Under the pieces are notes generated by a model. That model made no database searches, was not told where the DNA came from, and worked only from the letters and a program-made list of their open reading frames with translations. Positions 1 to 6,709 of a stretch of DNA of 33,204 nt are shown here, piece by piece (within the stretch, counting starts at the first letter, position 1; each line of letters begins with the position of its first letter). This DNA is from CAZCBJ01 sp964496705 (GTDB taxonomy: Bacteria; Chloroflexota; Anaerolineae; Anaerolineales; Anaerolineaceae): contig CAZCBJ010000018.1 of assembly GCA_964496705.1 (NCBI GenBank), positions 1 to 33,204 on the forward strand, read 5' to 3'. A program made the translations under genes and the position numbers.

Positions 1-1
1 C

Positions 2-679
2 AGCCGGCAGGATATCCAGCCTCCCCGCACCTTGCTGGTCGATTTGACCGGCAGCGAGGAGCAAATTCTGGCTCGCATGAAGCAAAAGACGCGCTACAAC
101 ATCCGCCTGGCGCTGAAGCGGGGCGTGGTAGTTTATCCCAGCAGCGATATCGATGCCTTCCACCGCCTGATGCAGACCAATATGACAGGCGTGTACAACG
201 GCTCGCGCACTGCCATGCGCCATTTCCTGGCGCAAGGCTCTGGCAAATTGATCAACCTGCTGGGCCACGGCTACAACGGGCCGGTGGCTTTTCAGAACGC
301 TTACTCGGCCAGCAAGGTCTGGGTGCGCTCATTCACCCTGGCGCTGGCCACCGAAACCAAAGGCAGCGGGGTGGGGGTGTTCGCCTTCAATCCCGGCATG
401 GTGCTGACCGAGTTGCTCACCTCGCTGGATGTCATCGAGGGCAGCCAGCAGCGGTTGAAGGTGTTCCCCACCGTGGTGCGCATTCTGGCCAAGCCCGCCA
501 CTATCCCGGCACGCAAGGCGCTCTGGCTGGCATCATCTGCAACCGACGGCAAAACCGGGCTGCTGGTTTCCACACACGGGATCGGGCTGGCACTGTGGAA
601 TACACTGGGGATGTTGGTCAAGCGTCCCGCGCCGCCGCCTGACATCCAGATGCGCGTTCACCCCAAAGCCCAGGATTGA
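2..679 (+). pseudogene. FemX-type N-terminal piece fused in frame to C-terminal half of an SDR dehydrogenase (5' partial)
   Basis: The reading frame is open from base 2, so the true start lies outside the window; the TTG at 32 is only the first possible internal start. Residues up to about 46 (counting from base 32) resemble the FemX/FemAB aminoacyltransferase family, with the typical MKQKTRYNIRLALKRGV segment. From about residue 47 onward (base 170-184) the protein becomes a short-chain dehydrogenase: NMTGVYNGSR helix, then the catalytic YSASK (Tyr/Lys), then the FNPGMVLTELL segment. The SDR glycine-rich NAD-binding motif and NNAG are missing, and the FemX part lacks its GNAT-like core, so neither enzyme is complete. 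The product is probably non-functional. The join could be a deletion or an assembly chimera. Both partners may have contained an LMQT-like stretch at the join, which would fit microhomology. Confidence 0.75.
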
Positions 680-694
680 ACGGCTGGCTGTGCT

Positions 695-712
695 TGCCCG
701 GGAGAAAGGGCA
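695..712. terminator. Small hairpin between two convergent genes
   Basis: TGCCC (695-699) pairs with GGGCA (708-712) around an 8-base loop, in the 35-base gap between the converging SDR-fusion and PHP genes. There is no clear T-tract on the plus strand, so the terminator call is weak. Confidence 0.3.
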
Positions 713-714
713 GA

Positions 715-1608
715 CTAAAACTCAATCCCCAGCCGCGCCAGGAAGGCCCGGTCGATCGATTCCACCCCCAGCCAGGCGAACGGCGCGGTCCAGCCCTTCA
801 CCCGCGAATACTCCCAAAGCTGATGTTGGTCGGTTCCGGGCACAAAGCGCGCTCCCTGCTCCAGCATCAGCCGGTAGGCCTGGCGGTAGGCACTGACGGC
901 GGCGGGCAGCTTGCCTGCCAGGCGGGCTTGGGTCATGCCGTTGATTTCCAACGGAACATTGGCCCCGGCGGCGGCTTTGCCCAGCGACTGCAGGTCAAAT
1001 TGAAACAAGCGGTTGAGATCATCGGCGGGGATATGCCCATTGGCGCCAGAGAGGATTTCCAGCACCTGCGGGTGGATGGCGGGCGGGTCACCGTCGCCAA
1101 TCCGGCGGGTGATAATTCCGCGCAGCGGATGAACCCAGTAACAGGGCTTGCCAATGCGCCTGGCGGTGGCGCCGATGCGTTCCAGGAAATGCACAGCGAC
1201 CGCAGTGCGTTCCTCCAGGCTGTGCTCTTGCCAGGACTCATACAGCAGCTCAAACAGGCACACATCCGCCGCCTCAAACCAGGCATCGCTGACCACGTCC
1301 GGCGTGCTTTCCACCGCATATTCCGGCGCGAAGAACAGCCTCATCTGCGGGAAATCCGCCTGCAGCGCATCCATTTCACGCCTGAAACGCCAAAACCCCG
1401 CCAGCGTTCGCGGGTAGGAAGTGTTCAACGACCAATTGCGCGGGCGCATGAACAATTCAGCGTGGTCGGTGAGCCCCTGGTAACGCCGCCCGGTGTCAAA
1501 AGCGTGTTGAACATAGTCCCGCAGGGTATACTCCCCGGGGCGCTCCAACCCGCAGTGGAAATGCAGGTCAATTTGGCTCAGGCGGTTGAAAATGTCTGCC
1601 TCAGGCAT
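715..1608 (-). CDS. PHP-domain metal-dependent hydrolase
   Basis: A 297-residue protein with the metal-ligand pattern of PHP-domain phosphoesterases: DLHFHCG (H16, H18), TDHAE (D48, H49), PEYAVES (E96), WVHPLRG (H160), EINGMT (E221) and PGTDQH (D260, H262). PHP proteins are typically trinuclear-metal phosphatases or phosphoesterases, such as histidinol phosphatase HisK and YcdX-like proteins. The length fits a stand-alone PHP enzyme with no polymerase or other fused domain. The substrate cannot be told from sequence. The ATG at 1608 lies only 10 bases downstream of a TATAAT box, suggesting a leaderless or nearly leaderless message. It converges with the fused FemX/SDR ORF, and its upstream region is the DnaA-box-rich gap. 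Confidence 0.85.
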   Translation of the reverse strand: MPEADIFNRLSQIDLHFHCGLERPGEYTLRDYVQHAFDTGRRYQGLTDHAELFMRPRNWSLNTSYPRTLAGFWRFRREMDALQADFPQMRLFFAPEYAVESTPDVVSDAWFEAADVCLFELLYESWQEHSLEERTAVAVHFLERIGATARRIGKPCYWVHPLRGIITRRIGDGDPPAIHPQVLEILSGANGHIPADDLNRLFQFDLQSLGKAAAGANVPLEINGMTQARLAGKLPAAVSAYRQAYRLMLEQGARFVPGTDQHQLWEYSRVKGWTAPFAWLGVESIDRAFLARLGIEF

Positions 1609-1618
1609 GCAAGCGGCA

Positions 1619-1647
1619 ATTATACCATCCCCATTTTATGCACCCAA
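1619..1647 (-). promoter_or_regulatory. Promoter of the PHP gene
   Basis: On the minus strand TTGGGT (1647-1642) is followed after 17 bases by a perfect TATAAT (1624-1619). The ATG of the PHP gene begins 10 bases further on, which leaves almost no 5' UTR and no room for a Shine-Dalgarno sequence. Confidence 0.6.
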
Positions 1648-1829
1648 ACCTGAGGCTAATCTTGCAGGTTTTATCAACTTGATTGGGAATGGATCATTTT
1701 CAACACAGCCAGTTTTGTCTGGGTTTGGTTTGGGTGGATTAAATTATTTCTCATTAATTTATATATAAGGATTCGTAGACTCAGTAGGGGGTGTGGATAT
1801 TGTGGATAAAGTCGAAAAAATGGCATCAT

Positions 1830-2013
1830 CCCCCAGATATGGGGGGTGACAATTCGACAACCGCCCGCCGATGCTGTCCAATTGTCTGCGCGTTATACAG
1901 TTCGCCCTGTGGAGAATTGGGGAGAAAAAAGAATAAATAAAATTGGTTTTGTCCCATTTTTCGGCATGGGGTGATACCTGGCTTTGCCCAGGTTTATCCC
2001 CCATATCTGGGGG
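1830..2013. repeat. Inverted pair of GC-clamped hairpins inside the oriC-like region
   Basis: CCCCCAGATATGGGGG at 1830-1845 and its exact reverse complement CCCCCATATCTGGGGG at 1998-2013 lie 152 bases apart. Each copy is itself a 5-bp C/G stem with a 6-base AT-rich loop. Similarity continues outward on one side as a GCAT motif. The second copy partly overlaps a degenerate DnaA box (1994-2002). A separate hairpin, ACCTGG/CCAGGT, is at about 1976-1992. Confidence 0.8.
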
Positions 2014-2158
2014 TATGCTGACAATGTGTCTAAAAGATTCATCGAACAAATTTTTGATTTTCTCCACACTTCTCCCCAGTTATCCACAGATTTTGGCACT
2101 TTATCCACAGTTTTGCGCTTGGGAACGCACACCGAGGGCTGGTGGATACAAAGGTGGA

Positions 2159-2178
2159 TACCCCCAGCAGTAGGGGTA
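2159..2178 (-). terminator. Hairpin just downstream of alaS
   Basis: TACCCC (2159-2164) pairs with GGGGTA (2173-2178) across an 8-base loop, 16 bases beyond the alaS stop codon. No long U-tract follows on the minus strand, so it may be a weak terminator or part of the neighbouring DnaA-box region. Confidence 0.35.
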
Positions 2179-2193
2179 GTGGAAAATGGATCA

Positions 2194-3963
2194 TTATTCC
2201 AGGCTGGCGCGGATGCGGCGCACACCCTGGCCCACTGCCTCTTCGCGCAGGATGCGGAAGCAACCCAGTTCCCCGGTATGCGCCACGTGCGGTCCGCCGC
2301 AAACCTCTTTGGAGTAGTCGCCGATGGTGTACACCTTGACCTGCTCACCGTATTTTTCGCCGAAGAAAGCCAACGCCCCGCTCTCCAAGGCCTGCGGGAG
2401 AGACATCACTTCCATGCTCACCAGCAGGTCGCGGGCGATCTGCTCGTTGACCAGCGCTTCCACCGCGCTGAGCTGTTCCGCAGTCAGGCGCTCGGGGTGG
2501 GCGAAGTCAAAGCGCAGCCGCTCGACGGTGATGTTGGAGCCCATCTGGCGCACCGAATCTCCCAGCACGCGCCGCAGCGCCTGGTGCAGCAGGTGGGTGG
2601 CGGTGTGCAGGCGGGTGGTCTGGGCGGCATGATCGGCCAGACCGCCTTTGAATTTTTGCTCCATCCCGCGTCGCGAAATCTGACGGTGTTCCTCCAGCTT
2701 TTCCGCGAAGCCAGCCTCATCCACCTGCAGGTTCTGCTCGCGGGCCAGTTCCACGGTCAGCGGCAGCGGAAAACCGTAGGTCTCGAACAGGTTGAAAGCC
2801 TCGGCGCCGCTGACCCATTCCGCGCCGCGCCCGCGCACTTGCTGGAAGGTCTTGTGCACCTCGCGCAGACCGCGCTCCAGCGTGCGTTTGAATTTGCTCT
2901 CCTCGCGATCCAACTCCTCGGACACCCGCTGGCGGCTTTGTGGGGTGATCATGGCGGGATAAACCGGGCTGAACAGGTCGAGGGCAGTCTCAGCCAGGGC
3001 GGCGCAGAAGTTGTCGCGGATGCCCAGATCGTGACCGTAGCGCACCGCGCGGCGCAGCATGCGCCGGACGACATATCCAGCCTCGACATTGGAGGGCGCG
3101 GCGCCGTCTGCCACCGCCAGTACCGCGGCGCGGACGTGGTCGGCGATGATGCGGAAGGGGCGCGGATTTTCGGCGTACTGCCTGCCGGACAGGCGCTGAA
3201 TGTGCTCGATCAACGGCCAAAGCGTGTCCACGCGGAACACATCGTCAAAGCCCTGCAGCACCGCCGCGGTGCGCTCGACGCCCATGCCGGTGTCCACGTT
3301 GCGCTGGCGCAGGCGCTCATAGCGACCGTCAGCAGTTTTGTTGTATTCCATGAAGACGTTGTTCCAGATTTCCAGCCACTTGCCGCACGCGCAGCCCGGT
3401 TGGCAGCCGGGATGGTCGGGACGCCCGGTGTCGTAAAACATTTCCGAATCCGGTCCGCAGGGTCCGGTCTGTCCGGCAGGTCCCCACCAGTTGTCGCTCT
3501 TGGGCAGGTAGAAGATGCGCTCGGCAGGGATGCCCAGGCTGCGCCAGATGGCTGCCGACTGCTCATCGCGCGGCGCGTCGCCATCCCCGGCGAAGACGGT
3601 CACCGCCAACCTATCCGGGGAGATGTTCAAGGCGCGGGTGAGGAAGGCATAACTCCAGGTGAGCGATTCTTCCTTGAAATAATCGCCCAGCGACCAGTTG
3701 CCGAGCATTTCAAAGAAGGTCAGATGCGCGCTGTCGCCCACCTCGTCAATGTCGCCGGTGCGGATGCAGCGCTGCACGTTGACCAGGCGGCGGCCCAGCG
3801 GGTGAGGCTCACCCAGCAGGAAAGGCACCAGCGGGTGCATGCCGGCGGTGGTGAACAGCACGGTGGGGTCATTCTCCGGCAGCAGCGGCGCGGAGGGCAG
3901 GCGGGCATGCCCAAACTCCTCGAAAAATTGTTGGTAAACCTGGCGTAACTGATCCGTTTGCAT
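2194..3963 (-). CDS. alaS: Alanyl-tRNA synthetase, short form lacking the C-Ala domain
   Basis: A 589-residue class II synthetase that charges tRNA-Ala. The catalytic core shows motif 1 around LFTTAGMHPLVPFLLG, motif 2 around RCIRTGDIDEVGDSAH and motif 3 GMGVERTAAVLQG. The editing domain has the zinc-site HTATH and CGGPH motifs, so mischarged Ser/Gly-tRNA editing is probably kept. The protein ends at GVRRIRASLE, exactly where the editing domain normally stops; the usual C-Ala domain that brings bacterial AlaRS to about 870 residues is absent. The ATG at 3963 is chosen because the family N-terminus (MQTDQLRQVYQQFFEEFGH) starts there and GGAGG precedes it by 6 bases. An upstream in-frame start at 4035 would lie inside the T-box leader. 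Expression is controlled by that leader. Downstream is the DnaA-box region, with no candidate for a split C-Ala gene. Confidence 0.95.
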   Translation of the reverse strand: MQTDQLRQVYQQFFEEFGHARLPSAPLLPENDPTVLFTTAGMHPLVPFLLGEPHPLGRRLVNVQRCIRTGDIDEVGDSAHLTFFEMLGNWSLGDYFKEESLTWSYAFLTRALNISPDRLAVTVFAGDGDAPRDEQSAAIWRSLGIPAERIFYLPKSDNWWGPAGQTGPCGPDSEMFYDTGRPDHPGCQPGCACGKWLEIWNNVFMEYNKTADGRYERLRQRNVDTGMGVERTAAVLQGFDDVFRVDTLWPLIEHIQRLSGRQYAENPRPFRIIADHVRAAVLAVADGAAPSNVEAGYVVRRMLRRAVRYGHDLGIRDNFCAALAETALDLFSPVYPAMITPQSRQRVSEELDREESKFKRTLERGLREVHKTFQQVRGRGAEWVSGAEAFNLFETYGFPLPLTVELAREQNLQVDEAGFAEKLEEHRQISRRGMEQKFKGGLADHAAQTTRLHTATHLLHQALRRVLGDSVRQMGSNITVERLRFDFAHPERLTAEQLSAVEALVNEQIARDLLVSMEVMSLPQALESGALAFFGEKYGEQVKVYTIGDYSKEVCGGPHVAHTGELGCFRILREEAVGQGVRRIRASLE

Positions 3964-3977
3964 CTGGCACCTCCATG

Positions 3978-4249
3978 AAAAAATAAAAACGTCCCCGGCA
4001 TTCTGCCGAGGACGAGGATCAACTCGTGGTACCACCTCCGTTCACCTGCGCCTTGCGGAGCAGGTCTCACGCGCCACCAGCATGGCGCTGCCCGCTAACG
4101 GGGGCGTCCGGCGGGATTTACTCATCTGAGGGATTTTCTACCCGCACTCCAGGGGGGCGAACGCCGGGCAATTGGGCGCCGGGCTTGCACCAACATCACC
4201 CGGCTCTCTGCGCCCTGTTTCCAGCGCTTGGTCCCTGTCAACGTGTTGT
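3978..4249 (-). promoter_or_regulatory. T-box riboswitch leader of alaS with intrinsic terminator
   Basis: The leader senses uncharged tRNA-Ala. A stem I apical region of the usual kind is visible (AGAGAGCCGG, then GGTGCAAGCCCGG at about 4210-4178). A GCC alanine codon directly after a TTC at 4158-4156 is my candidate specifier, by analogy with the GAAC-codon layout of other T-boxes. The conserved T-box core GGAGGTGGTACCACGAG is at about 4040-4024; its UGGU would pair with an ACCA 3' end, fitting tRNA-Ala. The terminator is an 11-bp stem (CGTCCTCGGCA with TGCCGGGGACG, one G-U pair, GAA loop) at 4014-3990, followed by a T-rich tract to 3978. The alaS Shine-Dalgarno follows at once. Confidence 0.92.
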
Positions 4250-4255
4250 ATGGAT

Positions 4256-4264
4256 ATTATATCA
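4256..4264 (-). promoter_or_regulatory. Extended -10 promoter of the alaS T-box transcript
   Basis: Minus strand TGATATAAT, an extended -10 (TGN-TATAAT) with TATAAT at 4261-4256, placing the start of transcription near 4249. No good -35 hexamer is present at the right distance, because that region is occupied by the heptamer repeat array starting at 4268. Confidence 0.55.
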
Positions 4265-4267
4265 GAA

Positions 4268-4332
4268 GGTTATCGGTTATCAGTTAACAGTTATCAGTTA
4301 TCAGTTATCAGTGTCAAGTGTCAAGTGTCAAG
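4268..4332. repeat. Heptamer tandem repeat array (AGTTATC and TGTCAAG units)
   Basis: Six consecutive heptamers of the GGTTATC/AGTTATC family (one AGTTAAC variant) occupy 4268-4309, and three perfect TGTCAAG units follow at 4312-4332. The array covers the -35 region of the alaS promoter. On the minus strand the TGTCAAG units read CTTGACA and contain the consensus -35 hexamer TTGACA. Confidence 0.92.
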
Positions 4333-4418
4333 TCCTGAAATATGTTTGCAGGAAAAATCAGGAGTCAGTAGTATCCACTGAGCCATCAGGGATCGCCAAG
4401 GCAGGTAAATCCGGTCCT

Positions 4419-5324
4419 TCACCCAGCCCCGCCCGTAAAAAACACCTGCGCTCCCGCCAGAATCGCTTGAATATTTCCCTGGCAGGCCAACGAGATTTCG
4501 GTGTGGGGCGAAAAACCGCACTTGCTGCAGTCGCGGTCTTCGCGCGTCTTGAGATAACAGCCCTGCGCAATGCTGCCGTCGGGATTGGCGCAGTCAATCA
4601 AATGGTCGCGGCATTTCCAGGTGTTGCCTTTCAGCGCGCGCAGCGCCGGGACGGAGTTCAGCACGCGGAGTCCGCTGCGTTTGAGTGCGATAATTTCATC
4701 CAGCAGCGCTGCCCGGCGTCCAAAATCCAGGAACAGCTCATCCTGCCCCTGGTAGGGATAATAGAACTGCACCGTTATCCCGCGCACCCGCTCATTCATA
4801 AAGCGGATCAGCGCGGGAACCTCCGCGGCGTTCTCACGGTTGATGGTGATGTGCGCGAACAGGCGCGGATGCGCGCTGCGCTGGATGTTGGTCATCACCC
4901 GTTCGAACACATCCGCCCCGCGCAGGCGGTTGTGCGTCCCGGCGAAGCCGTCGATGCTCACCCAGAGGATATCGCTGTCCACGTCCAGCGGCAGGGTGCC
5001 GTTGGTGGTGATGCCCACGCTGTAGAACTTGCGCCGCGCGTAAGCCACGGCATCGTGGATGCCGCGCGCGCCGTCGCGCCACAACAGCGGCTCGCCGCCC
5101 TCAAACACCAGCATGCGGTTGCCGCGCGCATGCAGCCGGTCGAGCATGCCGGTCACCTGCGCATAGCTCAGCTCCGGCGCCTGCATGCGGTGGAACGGGC
5201 AGGGCAGGCAGCCCAGATTGCAGCGGTAGGTCAGCTTGAAACTGGCCAGAAACGGCCGTTTTCTCCCCAGCATGTAGTGGGTGAAGATATAAGCTAAACG
5301 CGGAAGGTTGCCTACCCAGACCAT
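4419..5324 (-). CDS. Radical SAM protein with C-terminal cysteine cluster, substrate unknown
   Basis: A 301-residue radical SAM enzyme. The CNLGCLPC motif (C35, C39, C42, a CxxxCxxC pattern) binds the S-adenosylmethionine 4Fe-4S cluster. The FEGGEPLL stretch is the SAM-binding GGE motif, and the ITTNGT and WVSIDG strands fit the TIM barrel. The C-terminal region has further cysteines (CRDHLIDC, GCYL, CSKCGF), resembling SPASM/twitch auxiliary-cluster domains found in peptide- and sugar-modifying members. The start at 5324 is preferred because the upstream in-frame extension runs through the heptamer array and encodes low-complexity FSVFSFQ repeats. A TATGAT box ends 6 bases before this ATG, suggesting a leaderless message. 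No precursor peptide or partner gene is visible nearby. Confidence 0.85.
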   Translation of the reverse strand: MVWVGNLPRLAYIFTHYMLGRKRPFLASFKLTYRCNLGCLPCPFHRMQAPELSYAQVTGMLDRLHARGNRMLVFEGGEPLLWRDGARGIHDAVAYARRKFYSVGITTNGTLPLDVDSDILWVSIDGFAGTHNRLRGADVFERVMTNIQRSAHPRLFAHITINRENAAEVPALIRFMNERVRGITVQFYYPYQGQDELFLDFGRRAALLDEIIALKRSGLRVLNSVPALRALKGNTWKCRDHLIDCANPDGSIAQGCYLKTREDRDCSKCGFSPHTEISLACQGNIQAILAGAQVFFTGGAG

Positions 5325-5330
5325 ACGCTT

Positions 5331-5360
5331 ATCATACCAGCATCGAATGACAAAAATCAA
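5331..5360 (-). promoter_or_regulatory. Promoter of the radical SAM gene
   Basis: Minus strand TTGATT (5360-5355), an 18-base spacer, then TATGAT (5336-5331). The ATG at 5324 begins 6 bases later, where the first transcribed base would be expected. Confidence 0.45.
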
Positions 5361-5389
5361 TGAGTGCATCGCACAGAATCCACCCGTAC

Positions 5390-5447
5390 CGATAACCGAA
5401 AACTGAAAACTGAAAACTGAAAACTGAAAACTGAAAACTGAAAACTG
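5390..5447. repeat. Heptamer tandem repeat array (TGAAAAC units)
   Basis: Six perfect TGAAAAC heptamers (5404-5445) are preceded by the variants CGATAAC (5390) and CGAAAAC (5397). The GATAAC variant matches the reverse complement of the AGTTATC array at 4268-4309, so both arrays belong to one family and lie in opposite orientation on either side of the radical SAM gene. This array abuts a TATACAAT -10-like sequence (5448-5455) of the next gene. Confidence 0.92.
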
Positions 5448-5473
5448 TATACAATTAAAAGCGGAGGGAAACC

Positions 5474-6709
5474 ATGACCGCTCAAATCCGCGAAGTGACG
5501 GGCGATGAAGCCCTGGAGATATTCTACTGGCTGTCATCTTACTGCTTCCACGCCTCCCCGCCGATGCTCAACAAGGAAGAATGGCAGACCATGGTCCGCC
5601 AACGGGTGGGCAACCGCTATTTTGCCCTGTTTCAAGACGGCAAGCCTGCCGCGGGCACGGCCATCCTGCCCATGACCCAGCAGGTGCGCGGTTCGCTGCT
5701 GCGCATGGGCGGCATCTACGATGTGGTCACCCATCCCGCCGACCGCCGCAAAGGCTATGTGCGCCAGTTGATGGGGGTGGCTCTGGCTGAGATGCGCGCT
5801 GAGGGCATGGCGCTGTCCTGCCTGTATCCCTTTCGCGAATCGTTCTACGAACGTTTCGGTTATACCGCCCTGCCGCAAACGCGCAAGGTCAGCCTGGACC
5901 CGCAGACTCTGGCGCCGTTGCTCAAGCAGAACCTGGGCGGTCAGGTGACGCTGCTGCCGATCAGCGAGGGTTACGCCGAATTTCGCGCCTACCTGCGCCG
6001 TTACCAGCAGCGCACGCATGGATTCGCCCTGTTTGAGAACGAGGATTGGGGCTGGGCTAAACGCGACCGTTTCTGGCTGGCGCTGGCCCGCGTGAAGGAC
6101 GAGGTGGTCGGGCTGATGCTCTACCGCCTGCGCGGTGAGGAAGTCACCAAGTTCACCTTCGATGTGATGCGCTTTTATTACCACACCAGCCCCGGCCGCT
6201 ACCTGCTGCTGGAGTGGATCGCCCGCCACATTGACCAGGCCGAACGGGCCGAGTTGATCCTGCCGCCCAGCGAGCTGCCTGAAACCTGGCTGGCGGATAT
6301 GAAGGTGACCACCGAGACCTTCTGGATTGCCGGAATGGGGCGCGCGCTGGACCTCTCGGGATTGAGCGGCCTGACNNNNNNNNNNNNNNNNNNNNNNNNN
6401 NNNNNNNNNNNNNNNNNNNNNNNNNNNNNNNNNNNNNNNNNGCGCTTCACCGCGCGCGTCCGCGATCCGTATGCGCCGTGGAATGAGGGCGCCTGGGCGT
6501 TTGAGTCGCAGGACGGGCGGCTGCAGATCAGCCCGGCGCAGCAGGCCGATTGCGAATTGAGCGTCCAGGCGCTTTCGGCGCTGGTCTACGGCACGCACGA
6601 CCCGGCTGATATCATCCCCCGCGGTTGGGGCAACCCCGACGGCAGCACCCAGGTGCAGATGCGCAGCCTGTTCCCGCGCATGCTGCCTTATCTGCATGAG
6701 TTTTTCTAA
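5474..6709 (+). CDS. Eis-like GNAT N-acetyltransferase with C-terminal sterol-carrier-like domain (interrupted by N gap)
   Basis: A 411-codon ORF, including 22 unknown codons. The N-terminal GNAT domain has GGIYDVVTHPADRRKGYVRQL (acetyl-CoA loop) and YPFRESFYERFGY, typical of the Eis (enhanced intracellular survival) family. A second GNAT-like domain follows, and a C-terminal SCP2-like segment ends in a hydrophobic-Phe carboxyl terminus (HEFF), as in Eis proteins. Eis members acetylate amines, including aminoglycosides and peptides, but the substrate here is unknown. GGAGGG precedes the ATG, and a TATACAAT -10 lies next to the heptamer array. Residues about 302-323 are hidden by N at 6376-6441; the frame is kept across the gap. 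It converges with the PiT gene, whose stop abuts this one. Confidence 0.85.
   Translation: MTAQIREVTGDEALEIFYWLSSYCFHASPPMLNKEEWQTMVRQRVGNRYFALFQDGKPAAGTAILPMTQQVRGSLLRMGGIYDVVTHPADRRKGYVRQLMGVALAEMRAEGMALSCLYPFRESFYERFGYTALPQTRKVSLDPQTLAPLLKQNLGGQVTLLPISEGYAEFRAYLRRYQQRTHGFALFENEDWGWAKRDRFWLALARVKDEVVGLMLYRLRGEEVTKFTFDVMRFYYHTSPGRYLLLEWIARHIDQAERAELILPPSELPETWLADMKVTTETFWIAGMGRALDLSGLSGLXXXXXXXXXXXXXXXXXXXXXXXRFTARVRDPYAPWNEGAWAFESQDGRLQISPAQQADCELSVQALSALVYGTHDPADIIPRGWGNPDGSTQVQMRSLFPRMLPYLHEFF
6376..6441. other. Assembly gap (66 N)
   Basis: A run of 66 N lies within the Eis-like gene. The count is a multiple of three and both flanks stay in the same frame, so the gap size estimate is probably close to right. 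Confidence 0.99.

Larger units (their letters stand above)
1739..2180. other. Candidate chromosomal replication origin (oriC): DnaA-box cluster with AT-rich tract
   Basis: This 585-base gene-free gap (1609-2193) holds three perfect DnaA boxes: TGTGGATAA at 1801-1809 (minus orientation) and TTATCCACA at 2080-2088 and 2101-2109 (plus). One-mismatch boxes lie at 1792-1800, 1908-1916 (both minus) and 2060-2068 (plus). Two-mismatch copies lie at 1994-2002, 2141-2149 and 2153-2161. A tract of about 87% A+T at 1741-1770 sits next to the left box pair and could be the unwinding element. Between the box groups is a pair of hairpins in inverted orientation. Boxes plus an AT-rich tract in one gap are the hallmark of bacterial oriC. 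No dnaA, dnaN, gyrB or rpmH is adjacent, so the call needs a skew or coverage test. The alternative is a DnaA-titrating or DnaA-regulated site. Confidence 0.6.

Noticed and set aside
676..1653. 325-residue plus-strand ORF over the PHP gene
   Set aside because: Antisense shadow; the minus-strand PHP protein has clear metal motifs.
1984..3948. 654-residue ORF on the plus strand
   Set aside because: It is the antisense of alaS, and its sequence shows no family resemblance. High GC leaves few stops in the opposite frame.
4268..5447. CRISPR array at the heptamer repeats
   Set aside because: Units are directly adjacent with no spacers, and 7 bases is far too short for CRISPR.
5325..5537. N-terminal extension of the radical SAM protein through the heptamer array
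   Set aside because: The added residues are the translation of a tandem repeat (FSVFSFQ) and overlap the divergent Eis-like gene start; not conserved-looking.
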